DNA of 51,085 bases from Streptomyces sp. ISL-94 (lineage in GTDB: Bacteria; Actinomycetota; Actinomycetes; Streptomycetales; Streptomycetaceae). Below the pieces are notes generated by a model. The model had not been told where the DNA came from and did not search any database. It saw nothing but the letters and a program-made list of their open reading frames with translations. The translations under genes and the position numbers were made by a program. The stretch is taken from positions 85,900-136,984 of the forward strand of contig NZ_JAGGOZ010000042.1 of the NCBI RefSeq assembly GCF_018614075.1, in the 5' to 3' direction. Below are positions 24,136 through 33,066 of this stretch, piece by piece. Each line of letters opens with the position of its first letter. Position 1 is the first letter of the stretch.

Positions 24136-25062
24136 CTAGATGGTGCCCAGCTTGATGATCGACAACAGCGCGATCAGCTGGATCGCGGAGGCGCCCAGTG
24201 CCTTCGGCCACGGAAGGTCGTGGGACTTCGCGATGAGCGAGGTGAAGAGGAAGCCCGCCGCCACCCAGGTGGCCCAGCCGAGCACCTGGACCAGTCCGTG
24301 GTCACCGCCCAGGAACACCGCGAAGAGCAGGCGCGGGGCGTCCGTCAGCGACATGACCAGCATCGAGAGGCCCACGGTGGGCTGCCAGGCCCCGTCGCCG
24401 CCCAGCTGGCGGGCCAGGGTGTGCGTGACCGCGCCCAGGAGCAGGCCGCAGATCAGGAAGGCCACGCCCGCCGACAGGACGATCGGGACGGCCTTCGAGA
24501 GGGTCGCGTTGATCACGTCCTTGCGGGCGTCGTCGAGGCCGAAGACCGCGAGCAGCCCGTAGAGGAAGGTCACGGTCAGCGCCGGCCCCCAGACGGCGTA
24601 GTCGCGCATCTGGAGGAAGGTCTGCCCCGGCCGCGTCACGATGCCGCGGAGGAGCTCCTTCCACGGCAGCCGCGGGCCGGTCGGCCCGGCCGCGGCCGGG
24701 CCCGCGTGGTAGGTCGCCCCCTGGCTGTACGGGTCCTCGCCGACGGCGAAGACCTGCGTGTGCCCCGGGTTGTCGTTCGTGTAGCCCCCGTGGCCCGCGC
24801 CGCCTCCCTGGCCTCCGTGGCCGTACGGGGGCTGCGGCGCCTGTGGGTGCTGCTGACCGTACGGGTCGAAGTACTCGGGCTCACCGTGGCCTCCGGCGCC
24901 CGGCTGCGGCCACTGCTGCTGCGGGGGCGGGCCTGCGGGAGGGTAGGGCTGCTGGCCGTACGGCGCCTGCGGCGGTTGCTGCTGACCGTACGGCTGCTGC
25001 CGCGGGGGTTGTTGCGGGGTGCGGTTGTTGTCCCGGCCCCGTCCGATCCTGAATCCAGCCAC
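24136..25062 (-). CDS. Yip1-family membrane protein with Pro/Gln-rich N-terminus
   Basis: A 308-residue protein in two parts. Residues 1 to about 135 are low-complexity and cytoplasmic (many QPYGQQ, PPQQQ and YGHGGQGG units). From about 140 a Yip1-type domain follows, beginning LPWKELLRGIVTRPGQTFLQMRD, with five hydrophobic segments to the C-terminus. Bacterial Yip1-domain proteins have no settled role; membrane organisation is often suggested. The GTG at 25062 was chosen because the sequence MAGFRIGRGRD follows, with a weak AGGTA site; upstream sequence is not protein-like. It is convergent with the dcd operon. Confidence 0.8.
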   Translation of the reverse strand: MAGFRIGRGRDNNRTPQQPPRQQPYGQQQPPQAPYGQQPYPPAGPPPQQQWPQPGAGGHGEPEYFDPYGQQHPQAPQPPYGHGGQGGGAGHGGYTNDNPGHTQVFAVGEDPYSQGATYHAGPAAAGPTGPRLPWKELLRGIVTRPGQTFLQMRDYAVWGPALTVTFLYGLLAVFGLDDARKDVINATLSKAVPIVLSAGVAFLICGLLLGAVTHTLARQLGGDGAWQPTVGLSMLVMSLTDAPRLLFAVFLGGDHGLVQVLGWATWVAAGFLFTSLIAKSHDLPWPKALGASAIQLIALLSIIKLGTI

Positions 25063-25236
25063 GTGATCGAAAGTACCTGGTCCGGCGGGACGCGGTGGCC
25101 GGGCGGCCGGATTCGTGGCCTTTGCGGCTGACCTGTGACATCCCCTAGGGGAACCCTGGGGGGCCGGCCCCACCCCGGGGCGGTGTCCGGGCGGCGACTG
25201 CCGGTCACCGTGCGCGACGGGCGGATCGCCCACGGA

Positions 25237-25284
25237 ACGCCGGAACGGCCGGTCCCCCGAGTGGGGGACCGGCCGTTCCGGCGT
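25237..25284 (-). terminator. Terminator of the Fe-S oxidoreductase gene
   Basis: A 22-bp perfect stem (ACGCCGGAACGGCCGGTCCCCC and complement) with a four-base loop, 14 bp past the stop codon; among the strongest hairpins in the window. Confidence 0.92.
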
Positions 25285-25297
25285 CGCGTCGTACGGA

Positions 25298-27877
25298 CTA
25301 CTTGGCGCTCTCGGCCCCGGCCCCGGCCTCGCCGGCCTTGACCTCTGCCTCGGCCTCCGGCTCCGGCTCGGCCTCCGGCTCCGGCTCGGCCTCCGGCTCC
25401 GGAGCCGTGTCAGCCGCGGCCTCGGCGGCCGGTTCGGCCTCTGCCTTCGGCTCGGACTCCGGCTCGGCCTGCGCCTCAGGCGCTGCCTCCGCCTTGGCCT
25501 CGGCCGCAGCTTCGGCCTTCGCGGCCTCCGCGGCCTCCGCCTTGGCCTTCGCCTCGGCCTCGGCTTCCGCCTTCGCGGCGGCCTCGGCCTCCGCAGCCGC
25601 AGCGGCAGCCGCAGCCTCCGCCTCCGCGGTGGCAGCCGCCTCGGCGGCCAGCTCCGCCTCCGTCGGCTCGGGGGCCTTCACCGAGTCCAGCAGCAGCTGG
25701 GCCACGTCCACGACCTGCACGGACTCCTTGGCCTGGCCCTCGTTCTTCTTGCCGTTCACCGAGTCGGTCAGCATGACGAGGCAGAACGGGCAGGCGGTCG
25801 AGACGATGTCCGGGTTCAGGGACAGGGCCTCGTCGACGCGCTCGTTGTTGATGCGCTTGCCGATCCGCTCCTCCATCCACATCCGCGCGCCACCCGCGCC
25901 ACAGCAGAAGCCCCGCTCCTTGTGGCGGTGCATCTCCTGCTGGCGCAGCCCCGGCACGGCCGACATGATCTCGCGCGGCGGCGTGTAGACCTTGTTGTGC
26001 CGGCCCAGGTAGCACGGGTCGTGGTACGTGATCAGGCCGTCGACCGGCGTCACCGGCGTCAGCCGGCCCTCGTCGATCAGGTGCTGGAGCAGCTGCGTGT
26101 GGTGGATGACCTCGTACTCGCCGCCCAGCTGCGGGTACTCGTTCGCGATGGTGTTGAAGCAGTGCGGGCAGGTAGAGACGATCCGCTTCGCCGACTTCGG
26201 CTTCTTCGTCGACGGGTCCTCGTCGTCCTCGCCGAAGGCCATGTTCAGCATGGCCACGTTCTCCTGGCCCAGCTGCTGGAACAGCGGCTCGTTGCCCAGG
26301 CGGCGCGGCGAGTCACCGGTGCACTTCTCGTCGCCGCCCATGATCGCGAACTTGACGCCCGCGATGTTCAGCAGCTCCGCGAAGGCCTTCGTCGTCTTCT
26401 TGGCCCGGTCCTCCAGGGCGCCGGCGCAGCCGACCCAGTAGAGGTAGTCGAACTCCGAGAGGTCCTCCGCGTCCTTGCCGATGATCGGAACCTCGAAGTC
26501 CACCTCCTTGGTCCACTCGACGCGCTGCTTCTTCGCCAGGCCCCAGGGGTTGCCCTTCTTCTCCAGGTTCTTGAGCATCGTGCCCGCCTCCGACGGGAAC
26601 GCGCTCTCGATCATCACCTGGTAGCGGCGCATGTCGACGATGTGGTCGATGTGCTCGATGTCGACCGGGCACTGCTCCACGCACGCACCGCAGGTGGTGC
26701 AGGACCACAGCACGTCCGGGTCGATGACGCCGTTCTCCTCGACCGTCCCGATCAGCGGGCGCTCGGCTTCGGCGATCGCGGACGCGGGGACGTCCTTCAG
26801 CTGCTCCGCCGTGGCCTTCTCGTTGCCCTCCATGTCCTTGCCGCCGCCCGCGAGCAGGTACGGGGCCTTGGCGTGCGCGTGGTCGCGCAGCGACATGATC
26901 AGGAGCTTCGGGGACAGCGGCTTGCCGGTGTTCCAGGCCGGGCACTGCGACTGGCAGCGACCGCACTCCGTGCAGGTGGAGAAGTCGAGGATGCCCTTCC
27001 AGGAGAACTGCTCGACCTGGGAGACGCCGAAGACGTCGTCCTCGCCCGGGTCCTCGAAGTCGATCTCCTTGCCGCCGCTGGTCATCGGCTGGAGGGCGCC
27101 GAGGGCGGTGGAACCGTCCGCGTTGCGCTTGAACCAGATGTTCGGGAAGCCGAGGAAGCGGTGCCAGGCGACACCCATGTTGGTGTTGAGCGAGACCACG
27201 ATCATCCAGATCAGCGAGACGCCGATCTTGACCATCGCGGTGAAGTAGATGGCGTTCTGCAGGGCGCCGAGCGAGAGGCCCTTGAAGGCCAGCACCAGCG
27301 GGTACGAGGCGAAGTAGGCCGGCTCGTACGACTCGACGTGGTGGATCGCGCCCTCGAGGCCGCGCAGGGTGAGGATCGCGAGGCCGATGGTGAGGATGAT
27401 GTACTCGACGAAGTACGCCTGCCAGGCCTTCGAGCCCGTGAAGCGCGACTTGCGGCCCGCCCGCGAGGGCAGGCTGAGCAGCCGGATCGCCATCAGGACG
27501 ACGATGCCGAGGATCGTCATGATCCCGATGAACTCGATGTAGAGCTCGAACGGCAGGAAGCCGCCGACGACCGGCAGCATCCAGTCGGCCTGGAAGAGCT
27601 GCCCGTACGCCTGCACGAGGGTCGGCGGGAGCGTCAGGAAGCCGATCGCGACGAACCAGTGCGCGAAGCCGACGATGCCCCAGCGGTTCATACGGCTGTG
27701 GCCGAGGAACTCCCGGACAAGGGTCAGGCTGCGGGCCTTCGGGTCGTCCGTGCGGCTGCCGGCCGGCACGGGCTGGCCGATCCGCACGAACCGGTAGATC
27801 TGCGCCACGGCTCGGGTGATCAGCGCGACGCCGACCACGGTCAGGACCAGCGACACGATGATCGCGGCGAGTTGCAT
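25298..27877 (-). CDS. Membrane Fe-S oxidoreductase (HdrD/GlpC-like)
   Basis: An 859-residue protein related to heterodisulfide reductase D/GlpC and to the mycobacterial Rv0338c type. The first 270 residues hold about six membrane helices of a NarI-like cytochrome b module. Two 4Fe-4S motifs follow: CTECGRCQSQCP (about 302-313) and CTTCGACVEQCP (about 391-402). Two CCG domains come next: CPHCFNTIANEY to DPCYLGRHNKVY, and GFCCGAGGARMWMEE with ACPFCLVML (about 570-705). It would pass electrons between the quinone pool and an unknown donor or acceptor. The last ~130 residues are almost only Ala, Glu, Lys and Pro. The ATG at 27877 follows GAGGAGC; a strong terminator follows the gene. Confidence 0.92.
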   Translation of the reverse strand: MQLAAIIVSLVLTVVGVALITRAVAQIYRFVRIGQPVPAGSRTDDPKARSLTLVREFLGHSRMNRWGIVGFAHWFVAIGFLTLPPTLVQAYGQLFQADWMLPVVGGFLPFELYIEFIGIMTILGIVVLMAIRLLSLPSRAGRKSRFTGSKAWQAYFVEYIILTIGLAILTLRGLEGAIHHVESYEPAYFASYPLVLAFKGLSLGALQNAIYFTAMVKIGVSLIWMIVVSLNTNMGVAWHRFLGFPNIWFKRNADGSTALGALQPMTSGGKEIDFEDPGEDDVFGVSQVEQFSWKGILDFSTCTECGRCQSQCPAWNTGKPLSPKLLIMSLRDHAHAKAPYLLAGGGKDMEGNEKATAEQLKDVPASAIAEAERPLIGTVEENGVIDPDVLWSCTTCGACVEQCPVDIEHIDHIVDMRRYQVMIESAFPSEAGTMLKNLEKKGNPWGLAKKQRVEWTKEVDFEVPIIGKDAEDLSEFDYLYWVGCAGALEDRAKKTTKAFAELLNIAGVKFAIMGGDEKCTGDSPRRLGNEPLFQQLGQENVAMLNMAFGEDDEDPSTKKPKSAKRIVSTCPHCFNTIANEYPQLGGEYEVIHHTQLLQHLIDEGRLTPVTPVDGLITYHDPCYLGRHNKVYTPPREIMSAVPGLRQQEMHRHKERGFCCGAGGARMWMEERIGKRINNERVDEALSLNPDIVSTACPFCLVMLTDSVNGKKNEGQAKESVQVVDVAQLLLDSVKAPEPTEAELAAEAAATAEAEAAAAAAAAEAEAAAKAEAEAEAKAKAEAAEAAKAEAAAEAKAEAAPEAQAEPESEPKAEAEPAAEAAADTAPEPEAEPEPEAEPEPEAEAEVKAGEAGAGAESAK

Positions 27878-27899
27878 GGGCGGGCTCCTCGGGCGGCAC

Positions 27900-27913
27900 T
27901 TACTAAGCGGTAA
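27900..27913. promoter_or_regulatory. TTAC-N6-GTAA inverted repeat upstream of the Fe-S gene
   Basis: A short dyad in an A/T-rich patch 23 bp upstream of the start codon, where a promoter or repressor site is expected. The pattern is TetR-like, but the arms are only four bases. Confidence 0.35.
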
Positions 27914-27987
27914 CTTATGAAGTCAAGGCTTGAGGTTACCCATTCCCGACGCCGCAATGTAGCCGAGCGTGCGGTGATCTGTGTCGC

Positions 27988-28524
27988 TCAGGCATGCCTG
28001 TGCCGGTAGGCCGCCCGCGGGGTCTGGGCCAGGATCGCCAGGTCCATCCCCAGCCAGTGGTTCTCCACATAGTGCCGGTCGAGGAGGGGCATCTCCTCCC
28101 AGGGTAGGTCGGAGCGCGCGCTCACCTGCCACAGGCCGGTCATTCCGGGGCGTACGAGGAGCCGGTCGGGGCGGTCCGTACGGGGCTCCGGGCGCGGCCC
28201 GACCAGGGACATCTCGCCGCGCAGCACGTTGAGGAGCTGGGGGAGGGCGTCGAGCGCGCAACGCTCCAGCGCGGCCCCGGTGCGTCCCGCCTCGGCCGTG
28301 TCGAACCGCCAGGTCCGGAACGGCCGCCCGGCCAGGCCCGCCGCGGGCTCCCGTACGAAGACCCGCCTGCCCCGGGTCGCCCAGAGCAGCCCGGCGACGG
28401 CGGCCAGCGGCAGGCCGAGAGCGGCGAGGAGGATCACCGCCCCGGCGAGGTCGAGCACCCGCTTGGCCGAGGGCCGGGCCGGCCGCAGCCCCGGCCGGGC
28501 GGTGAGGGGCAGCAGCAGAGACAT
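27988..28524 (-). CDS. Bacterial sugar transferase, short form
   Basis: A 178-residue member of the bacterial sugar-transferase family, which moves a sugar-phosphate from a nucleotide sugar to undecaprenyl phosphate to start exopolysaccharide synthesis. It has one membrane helix (VLDLAGAVILLAALGLPLAAV) and the catalytic core LDALPQLLNVLRGEMSLVGPRPE, followed by RPGMTGLWQVSARSDLPWEEM and YVENHWLGMDLAIL. The multi-span N-terminal part of larger relatives is absent, as in PglC-like minimal enzymes. The usual Asp-Glu just before LPQL is Leu-Asp-Ala here, so activity should be checked. It is a single gene, divergent from dnaK with the HAIR site between them. Confidence 0.85.
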   Translation of the reverse strand: MSLLLPLTARPGLRPARPSAKRVLDLAGAVILLAALGLPLAAVAGLLWATRGRRVFVREPAAGLAGRPFRTWRFDTAEAGRTGAALERCALDALPQLLNVLRGEMSLVGPRPEPRTDRPDRLLVRPGMTGLWQVSARSDLPWEEMPLLDRHYVENHWLGMDLAILAQTPRAAYRHRHA

Positions 28525-28739
28525 GCCAGCACCGTGCCGTACGCCTCCCGGCGGGGGCGGGGTGGCGCGCGGCGGGATGCCCCGTTCGGCTGCGGCCCCG
28601 CTGCGGGGGGCCCGGGCCGGTCCCCGGCAGCGGCGCCGCAGGTGCGGCCGGTGCGACCACGGCATTGCGCGTAAGGGGGGCCTAAAGGTTGAGCCGCCCC
28701 GGCTCAGGTCTGTTGACGCCGGCGCAGCGTTCCGGCATC

Positions 28740-28760
28740 CTTGAGTCTGTTGCACTCAAG
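28740..28760. promoter_or_regulatory. HAIR operator (HspR site) of the dnaK operon
   Basis: CTTGAGT-N7-ACTCAAG, an exact match to the HAIR consensus bound by HspR with DnaK as co-repressor. It ends 23 bp before the dnaK start codon, so it overlaps the promoter or transcription start. Confidence 0.95.
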
Positions 28761-28783
28761 TCAGGTCAGCTGGAGGAATTGAA

Positions 28784-30634
28784 ATGGCACGTGCGGTCGG
28801 CATCGACCTGGGCACCACTAACTCCGTCGTCAGCGTTCTGGAAGGCGGCGAGCCCACCGTCATCACCAACGCCGAGGGCGCCAGGACCACGCCGTCCGTC
28901 GTCGCCTTCGCCAAGAACGGCGAGGTCCTCGTCGGCGAGGTGGCCAAGCGTCAGGCGGTCACGAACGTGGACCGGACCATCCGCTCCGTCAAGCGCCACA
29001 TGGGCACTGACTGGAAGATCAACCTGGATGGCAAGGACTTCAACCCGCAGCAGATGAGCGCCTTCATCCTGCAGAAGCTGAAGCGCGACGCCGAGGCGTA
29101 CCTGGGTGAGAAGGTCACGGACGCGGTCATCACCGTCCCGGCCTACTTCAACGACTCCGAGCGTCAGGCGACGAAGGAGGCCGGCGAGATCGCGGGCCTG
29201 AACGTCCTGCGCATTGTCAACGAGCCGACGGCCGCCGCCCTGGCCTACGGCCTCGACAAGGACGACCAGACCATTCTCGTCTTCGACCTCGGTGGCGGCA
29301 CCTTCGACGTGTCGCTCCTCGAGATCGGCGACGGTGTCGTCGAGGTCAAGGCCACCAACGGCGACAACCACCTCGGTGGCGACGACTGGGACCAGCGCGT
29401 CGTCGACTACCTCGTGAAGCAGTTCCAGAACGGCCACGGCGTCGACCTGTCCAAGGACAAGATGGCGCTCCAGCGTCTGCGCGAGGCGGCCGAGAAGGCG
29501 AAGATCGAGCTGTCCTCCTCCACGGAGACCTCGATCAACCTGCCCTACATCACGGCCTCCGCCGAGGGCCCGCTGCACCTGGACGAGAAGCTCACGCGCT
29601 CGCAGTTCCAGCAGCTGACCGCGGACCTGCTCGACCGCTGCAAGACCCCGTTCCACAACGTCATCAAGGACGCGGGCATCAACCTGTCCGAGATCGACCA
29701 CGTGGTCCTGGTCGGCGGCTCCACCCGTATGCCGGCCGTCGCCGAGCTCGTCAAGGAGCTCACCGGCGGTCAGGACGCCAACAAGGGCGTCAACCCGGAC
29801 GAGGTCGTGGCCATCGGCGCCACCCTCCAGGCCGGTGTGCTCAAGGGTGAGGTCAAGGACGTCCTGCTCCTCGACGTGACCCCGCTGTCCCTGGGTATCG
29901 AGACCAAGGGCGGCATCATGACCAAGCTCATCGAGCGCAACACCACGATCCCGACCAAGCGGTCGGAGATCTTCACGACGGCCGAGGACAACCAGCCGTC
30001 CGTGCAGATCCAGGTCTACCAGGGTGAGCGCGAGATCGCGGCGTACAACAAGAAGCTCGGCATGTTCGAGCTGACCGGCCTGCCGCCGGCCCCGCGTGGC
30101 GTCCCGCAGATCGAGGTCTCCTTCGACATCGACGCGAACGGCATCATGCACGTGACCGCGAAGGACCTCGGCACGGGCAAGGAGCAGAAGATGACCGTCA
30201 CCGGCGGCTCTTCGCTCGGCAAGGACGAGGTCAACCGCATGCGCGAGGAGGCCGAGCAGTACGCGGAGGAGGACCAGCAGCGCCGCGAGGCCGCCGAGTC
30301 CCGCAACCAGGGCGAGCAGCTCGTCTACCAGACGGAGAAGTTCGTCAAGGACAACGAGGACAAGGTCCCGGCCGAGGTCAAGACCGAGGTCGAGGCCGCA
30401 GTCTCCGAGCTGAAGGAGACCCTCAAGGGCGAGGACACGGCCGCGATCCGCACCGCGACCGAGAAGCTCGCCGCGGTCAGCCAGAAGCTCGGCCAGGCCA
30501 TCTACGCCGACGCCCAGGCCGCTCAGGGCGCCGCCGGTGCCGCGGGCGCCGAGGGTGCCCAGGGCAAGGCCGACGACGATGTCGTCGACGCCGAGATCGT
30601 CGACGACGAGAAGCCGAAGGGTGGCGCTGCCTGA
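28784..30634 (+). CDS. dnaK: Hsp70 chaperone DnaK
   Basis: A full-length 616-residue DnaK. It binds exposed hydrophobic segments under ATP control, together with DnaJ and GrpE. The nucleotide-binding domain shows [11 protein letters not shown] at the start, the [19 protein letters not shown] phosphate-2 loop (about 167-181) and [13 protein letters not shown]. The interdomain linker is [15 protein letters not shown]. After the substrate-binding domain and helical lid, the C-terminus ends [16 protein letters not shown], a variant of the EEV-like tail. GGAGGAATT lies just before the ATG. It is the first gene of dnaK-grpE-dnaJ-hspR, controlled by the HAIR site directly upstream. Confidence 0.98.
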   Translation: MARAVGIDLGTTNSVVSVLEGGEPTVITNAEGARTTPSVVAFAKNGEVLVGEVAKRQAVTNVDRTIRSVKRHMGTDWKINLDGKDFNPQQMSAFILQKLKRDAEAYLGEKVTDAVITVPAYFNDSERQATKEAGEIAGLNVLRIVNEPTAAALAYGLDKDDQTILVFDLGGGTFDVSLLEIGDGVVEVKATNGDNHLGGDDWDQRVVDYLVKQFQNGHGVDLSKDKMALQRLREAAEKAKIELSSSTETSINLPYITASAEGPLHLDEKLTRSQFQQLTADLLDRCKTPFHNVIKDAGINLSEIDHVVLVGGSTRMPAVAELVKELTGGQDANKGVNPDEVVAIGATLQAGVLKGEVKDVLLLDVTPLSLGIETKGGIMTKLIERNTTIPTKRSEIFTTAEDNQPSVQIQVYQGEREIAAYNKKLGMFELTGLPPAPRGVPQIEVSFDIDANGIMHVTAKDLGTGKEQKMTVTGGSSLGKDEVNRMREEAEQYAEEDQQRREAAESRNQGEQLVYQTEKFVKDNEDKVPAEVKTEVEAAVSELKETLKGEDTAAIRTATEKLAAVSQKLGQAIYADAQAAQGAAGAAGAEGAQGKADDDVVDAEIVDDEKPKGGAA

Positions 30635-31302
30635 TGTCGGAGGAGACCCCGGGGTTCGAGGAGAAGCCCGAAGTCCCCGCCGACGGCACGCCCGACGAGC
30701 CGAAGGCCGCCGACTCCTCCACGGAGGGCGAGGCGGCCCCGGCCGGGGACGCGGAAGCAGCTCAAGGCCTTGAGCAGGGGACAGCCCTGCTGGCGCAGCT
30801 GGACCAGGCCCGCACCGCGCTCACCGAGCGCACCGCGGACCTGCAGCGGCTCCAGGCGGAGTACCAGAACTACCGCCGCCGGGTGGAGCGGGACCGGATC
30901 ACCGTCAAGGAGATCGCGGTCGCGTCCCTCCTGACGGAGCTGCTCCCGACTCTGGACGACATCGGCCGGGCGCGGGAGCATGGCGAGCTGGTCGGCGGCT
31001 TCAAGTCGGTGGCCGAATCGCTGGAGACGGTCGCCGCCAAGATGGGTCTGCAGCAGTTCGGCAAGGAGGGCGAGCCCTTCGACCCGACGGTCCACGAAGC
31101 GCTGATGCACTCGTACGCGCCGGACGTCACCGAGACGACCTGCGTGGCGATCCTTCAGCCGGGGTACCGGATCGGCGAGCGTACGATCCGTCCCGCGCGG
31201 GTCGCGGTGGCCGAACCCCAGCCGGGCGCGGCCCCCAAGTCGGAGTCCGCGGACGGCGAGTCATCGTCGGACAAGGACACGGATGCCCCCGAAAAGGGCT
31301 GA
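30634..31302 (+). CDS. grpE: Nucleotide exchange factor GrpE
   Basis: 222 residues. An acidic disordered N-terminus of about 45 residues is followed by the long coiled coil (LLAQLDQARTALTERTADLQRLQAEYQNYRRRVERD). Then come the four-helix part (SLLTELLPTLDDIGRAREHG) and the C-terminal beta-wing (FDPTVHEALMH...TCVAILQPGYRIGERTIRPARVAVAEP) that opens the DnaK nucleotide cleft. Its ATG shares one base with the dnaK stop (TGATG), so the two are translated together. A Pro/Glu/Ser tail of about 30 residues follows the wing. Confidence 0.97.
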   Translation: MSEETPGFEEKPEVPADGTPDEPKAADSSTEGEAAPAGDAEAAQGLEQGTALLAQLDQARTALTERTADLQRLQAEYQNYRRRVERDRITVKEIAVASLLTELLPTLDDIGRAREHGELVGGFKSVAESLETVAAKMGLQQFGKEGEPFDPTVHEALMHSYAPDVTETTCVAILQPGYRIGERTIRPARVAVAEPQPGAAPKSESADGESSSDKDTDAPEKG

Positions 31303-31338
31303 GTCGACCAGCACGTCACGGGAGGAGGGACACCGGGA

Positions 31339-32520
31339 ATGAGCACGAAGGACTTCGTCGAGAAGGACTACTACAAGGTCCTCGGTGTCCCGAAGGACGC
31401 CACCGAGGCCGAGATCAAGAAGGCGTACCGGAAGCTCGCCCGCGAGTTCCACCCGGACGCCAACAAGGGCGACGCCTCCGCCGAGGAGCGCTTCAAGGAG
31501 GTCTCCGAGGCGAACGACATCCTCGGCGACCCGAAGAAGCGCAAGGAGTACGACGAGGCGCGCGCCCTGTTCGGCAACGGAGGCTTCCGCCCCGGGCCGG
31601 GCGGGGCCGGCGGCTCCTTCAACTTCGACCTCGGCGACCTCTTCGGGGGTCAGCAGCCGGGCGGTGCGGGCGGCGGCTTCGGCGGCGGCCTGGGCGATGT
31701 CTTCGGCGGCCTGTTCAACCGCGGCGCCGGCGCCGGTACGGGCACCCGTACCCAGCCGCGCCGCGGCCAGGACATCGAGTCGGAGGTCACCCTCTCCTTC
31801 ACGGAGGCGGTGGACGGGGCCACGGTCCCGCTCCGGATGTCCTCCCAGGCCCCCTGCAAGGCCTGCTCGGGCACCGGCGACAAGAACGGCACCCCCAGGG
31901 TGTGCCCGACCTGCGTCGGCACCGGCCAGGTCTCGCGGGGCAGCGGCGGCGGCTTCTCGCTGACCGACCCCTGCGCGGACTGCAAGGGCCGCGGCCTGAT
32001 CGCCGAGACCCCCTGTGACGTCTGCAAGGGCAGCGGGCGCGCCCGCAGTTCGCGCACCATGCAGGTACGGATCCCGGCGGGCGTCTCCGACGGCCAGCGG
32101 ATCCGGCTGCGCGGCAAGGGCGCGCCGGGCGAGCGCGGCGGTCCCGGCGGGGACCTCTACGTCGTCGTGCACGTCGGTCCCCACCCGGTCTTCGGCCGCA
32201 AGGGCGACAACCTGACGGTGACCGTCCCGGTGACCTTCGCGGAGGCGGCGCTGGGTGCCGACATCAAGGTCCCGACCCTGAACGGCCCCTCGGTGACGCT
32301 GAAGCTGCCGCCGGGCACCCCCAACGGCCGCACCATGCGGGCCCGCGGCAAGGGCGCGGTCCGCAAGGACGGCACCCGCGGAGATCTGCTGGTGACAGTG
32401 GAGGTCGCGGTTCCGACCGAGCTGTCGGACAAGGCCCGTGAGGCGCTGGAGATGTACCGCGAGGCGACGGAATCGCAGGACCCGCGTTCCGCGCTGTTCG
32501 AGTCCGCGAAGGGAGCATGA
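31339..32520 (+). CDS. dnaJ: Co-chaperone DnaJ
   Basis: A 393-residue type I DnaJ. The J-domain has HPD within REFHPDANKG (about residues 37-39), which stimulates DnaK ATPase. A Gly/Phe-rich linker (about 75-135) follows, then four zinc motifs: CKACSGTG, CPTCVGTG, CADCKGRG and CDVCKGSG. Two beta-sandwich substrate domains end the protein. GGGAGGAGG lies upstream of the ATG. Third gene of the heat-shock operon, 36 bp after grpE and followed at once by hspR. Confidence 0.97.
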   Translation: MSTKDFVEKDYYKVLGVPKDATEAEIKKAYRKLAREFHPDANKGDASAEERFKEVSEANDILGDPKKRKEYDEARALFGNGGFRPGPGGAGGSFNFDLGDLFGGQQPGGAGGGFGGGLGDVFGGLFNRGAGAGTGTRTQPRRGQDIESEVTLSFTEAVDGATVPLRMSSQAPCKACSGTGDKNGTPRVCPTCVGTGQVSRGSGGGFSLTDPCADCKGRGLIAETPCDVCKGSGRARSSRTMQVRIPAGVSDGQRIRLRGKGAPGERGGPGGDLYVVVHVGPHPVFGRKGDNLTVTVPVTFAEAALGADIKVPTLNGPSVTLKLPPGTPNGRTMRARGKGAVRKDGTRGDLLVTVEVAVPTELSDKAREALEMYREATESQDPRSALFESAKGA

Positions 32521-32521
32521 C

Positions 32522-32992
32522 ATGGACGGCCGCCGACGACAGTCCTCCCGCTTGGGCGGGGGCTACCAGCTCACCGACGAGACCCCGGTCTACGTGATCT
32601 CGGTGGCCGCCCAGCTCTCGGGCCTGCACCCGCAGACCTTGCGCCAGTACGACCGGCTCGGCCTGGTCTCCCCGGACCGTACGGCCGGCCGCGGCCGGCG
32701 CTACTCGGCCCGTGACATCGAACTGCTCCGCACGGTGCAGGCGCTGTCCCAGGACGAGGGCATCAACCTGGCGGGCATCAAGCGGATCATCGAGCTGGAG
32801 AACCAGGTCGCCGCGCTCCAGCAGCGCGTGGCCGAGCTCTCCGCGGCGGTGGACGGCGCGGCGGTCGCCATGCAGCAGCGCGAGGCCCAGGTGCACGCCT
32901 CGTACCGGCGCGACCTGGTCAAGTACCAGCCCCCGCAGCCCGGCAACGCCCTGGTCGTCTGGCGCCCGGCCCCCAAGCGCCCGCTGGACTGA
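32522..32992 (+). CDS. hspR: Heat-shock repressor HspR
   Basis: A 156-residue MerR-family repressor that binds HAIR operators. The winged helix (VYVISVAAQLSGLHPQTLRQYDRLGLVSPDRTAGRGRRYS) is followed by a coiled coil (GIKRIIELENQVAALQQRVAELSAAVD) and a C-terminal tail. The ATG lies one base past the dnaJ stop. It represses its own operon (HAIR at 28740) and clpB (HAIR at 37017); DnaK is the co-repressor in Streptomyces. Confidence 0.97.
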   Translation: MDGRRRQSSRLGGGYQLTDETPVYVISVAAQLSGLHPQTLRQYDRLGLVSPDRTAGRGRRYSARDIELLRTVQALSQDEGINLAGIKRIIELENQVAALQQRVAELSAAVDGAAVAMQQREAQVHASYRRDLVKYQPPQPGNALVVWRPAPKRPLD

Positions 32993-33016
32993 GCACAACT
33001 GAGCACACAGACGCCA

Positions 33017-33053
33017 GAAGGCCCCGCCCGGAGTTCCGGGCGGGGCCTCCTTC
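33017..33053. terminator. Terminator of the dnaK operon
   Basis: GAAGGCCCCGCCCGG pairs with CCGGGCGGGGCCTCCTTC (one bulge) around an AGTT loop. It lies 24 bp after hspR and 13 bp from the convergent secreted-protein gene, so it serves both. Confidence 0.9.
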
Positions 33054-33066
33054 GGTGTGAGGCGGA

